Part shown: in pieces, positions 59,255-60,149 of the stretch
Numbering within the stretch: the first letter of the stretch is position 1
Layout: each line of letters begins with the position of its first letter
DNA from: Candidatus Acutalibacter stercorigallinarum
Lineage (GTDB): Bacteria; Bacillota; Clostridia; Oscillospirales; Acutalibacteraceae
Length of the DNA: 60,149 nt
Assembly (NCBI GenBank): GCA_019112625.1
Contig: DXIW01000052.1
Coordinates: 1-60,149 of the forward strand
Direction: 5' to 3'
Made by a program: the position numbers and the translations under genes
The notes under the pieces: model-generated
Database searches by the model: none
What the model was told of the DNA's origin: nothing
Seen by the model: the letters and a program-made list of their open reading frames with translations, nothing else

Positions 59255-60149
59255 TCACTCAACATTCTTCTTCAGCTGTTCAAATGCAGCTTTAATTTTT
59301 GCCGCCATCAGCTTTCTGCGCTCAATCAGGAAGTCCTCATAGGGCATATTCTCCCAACCGTGCGGAAGTGCATTTTCTTCTTCCATACGCTGGATTTCTT
59401 CAGGGCTGCGACCCTCACAAACAACAGGATAATAAATCGAGGGAGCCTCATCGAGTATCTCCATATTATCCTTCCAATCGATGAAGGCGTAGTTAGCCAT
59501 CTGGTTGATCTTAGCGTCGTTATATCCCAGCGTCTTCAGATAAGCCTTCGGGAACAGGTGATGCTTCTCCAGTGACTTTCTCTTACCGTCAGTACCGGGC
59601 TCGAATAGTTTGCTGACGAGCAGATTACTCTTCGAGAACAGGATTTTAGCATTCAGAATGTTTAAGGCGGCTACATAGGCGTTCCAAGCATTATTGCCTC
59701 GGCCCGATACTGCCAAGCCCTCGGAACCGATAAGAGTAATATCGAAGTAGTCGTTTGTAAGCCGCTCCTCAACCCTCGACAAAATGAATCGCTTGTATTC
59801 TTCCAACGACGTGAGCTCCTTGATAGAGTTCAGGTGGTTTTCAACCGTGGATTCAAACGATCCAGTATATAGCGACACCAAAGACGCGTAGAAGAACCAC
59901 AGCGAAGTCAGATGCATGTTTTCATTGTATGACGCATTGAACCGGTACTTCGCAATCAGGTAGAAGGCATAGGTGTAGTAAATTGCATTTCCAGAAAGAA
60001 TCAGGTCTCCAGACAAGTAACCGGCATTCATAATAGATTTTAAGAATTCATGCCAATTATGAACGTCAAGCACGTCCGGAAGTTTTGCCTTAAGCAGCTC
60101 AAAACGCTGATTTCGCAGATCCTCGTCGACAGCGCCTTTTTTATCAAAG
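59255..60149 (-). CDS. DUF262/DUF1524-like HNH-type protein, 5' end beyond the window
   Basis: The visible 297 codons are the C-terminal part; the frame is open to the window edge, so the N-terminus is off the right end. The C-terminal domain has KHHLFPKAYLKTLGY followed by QMANYAFIDWKDNMEI. That is the His...Asn layout of the HNH-like nuclease domain (DUF1524) found behind DUF262 in GmrSD-type modification-dependent restriction enzymes and relatives. The preceding helical region agrees. The ParB-like DUF262 NTPase domain cannot be seen. Low GC and island position support a defence role. Confidence 0.7.
   Translation of the reverse strand, partial: FDKKGAVDEDLRNQRFELLKAKLPDVLDVHNWHEFLKSIMNAGYLSGDLILSGNAIYYTYAFYLIAKYRFNASYNENMHLTSLWFFYASLVSLYTGSFESTVENHLNSIKELTSLEEYKRFILSRVEERLTNDYFDITLIGSEGLAVSGRGNNAWNAYVAALNILNAKILFSKSNLLVSKLFEPGTDGKRKSLEKHHLFPKAYLKTLGYNDAKINQMANYAFIDWKDNMEILDEAPSIYYPVVCEGRSPEEIQRMEEENALPHGWENMPYEDFLIERRKLMAAKIKAAFEQLKKNVE

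Overview
The window is a high-GC stretch of a spore-forming, anaerobic Clostridia-type chromosome. Dipicolinate synthase dpaA/dpaB sits behind a sigma-K-like promoter. Gram-positive cell-wall genes, ThyX in place of ThyA, TM2-domain proteins and DUF4317 all fit the Oscillospiraceae (Flavonifractor/Lawsonibacter-like); the genus is inference only. No tRNA, rRNA, CRISPR array or integrase was seen. 

Layout. 1-205: tandem ~89-bp repeat. 258-5175: minus-strand core genes rlmH, YycJ-type hydrolase, murA, plsY, der. 5176-5810: non-coding mosaic of hairpins. 5811-17315: DUF512 radical-SAM-like protein, rpmF operon, pgi, D-Ala-D-Ala carboxypeptidase, a second hairpin-rich gap (11265-11675), then U32 peptidase, mltG, 5-formyl-THF cyclo-ligase, DJ-1, tmk, thyX. 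17507-19506: an ECF sigma factor translationally coupled to a membrane-anchored serpin. 19635-27453: DUF4317, an orphan solute-binding lipoprotein, a nitroreductase, and a GH29 fucosidase / CutC / transglutaminase-like operon. 27719-32695: trkA-trkH and a second ECF sigma/membrane-protein pair of the same architecture as the serpin pair. 32754-34549: a hypothetical gene and hflX. 

34647-43199 is one compact minus-strand block of phage-derived structural genes: portal, prohead protease, decoration protein, major capsid, two connectors, one unassigned protein, a ~25-residue ORF, LysM protein, XkdQ-like, spike V, wedge gp25-like, baseplate J and DUF2313. It has no recognisable terminase, sheath, tape measure, fibre, lysis or integration gene, yet every frame is intact and well spaced. 

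43446-56854 returns to host genes: two TM2 proteins, YbaK, nagB, EamA and MATE transporters, HAD phosphatase, murC, dpaAB, a zinc-ribbon membrane protein, a MetY-type sulfhydrylase, an MreB-family protein, a GNAT, and a MATE gene with a large internal in-frame deletion. 56879-58276 is a carboxylesterase that has lost its N-terminus at a junction near 58,300. Beyond that junction GC content drops sharply. The visible island holds a SEC-C/transglutaminase-like gene and a DUF262/HNH-type gene running off the window, a candidate defence island. 

The strongest leads are the serpin ectodomain fused to what looks like an RsiV-style sigma-factor partner, the minimal headed phage-derived particle locus, and the low-GC island at the right edge.
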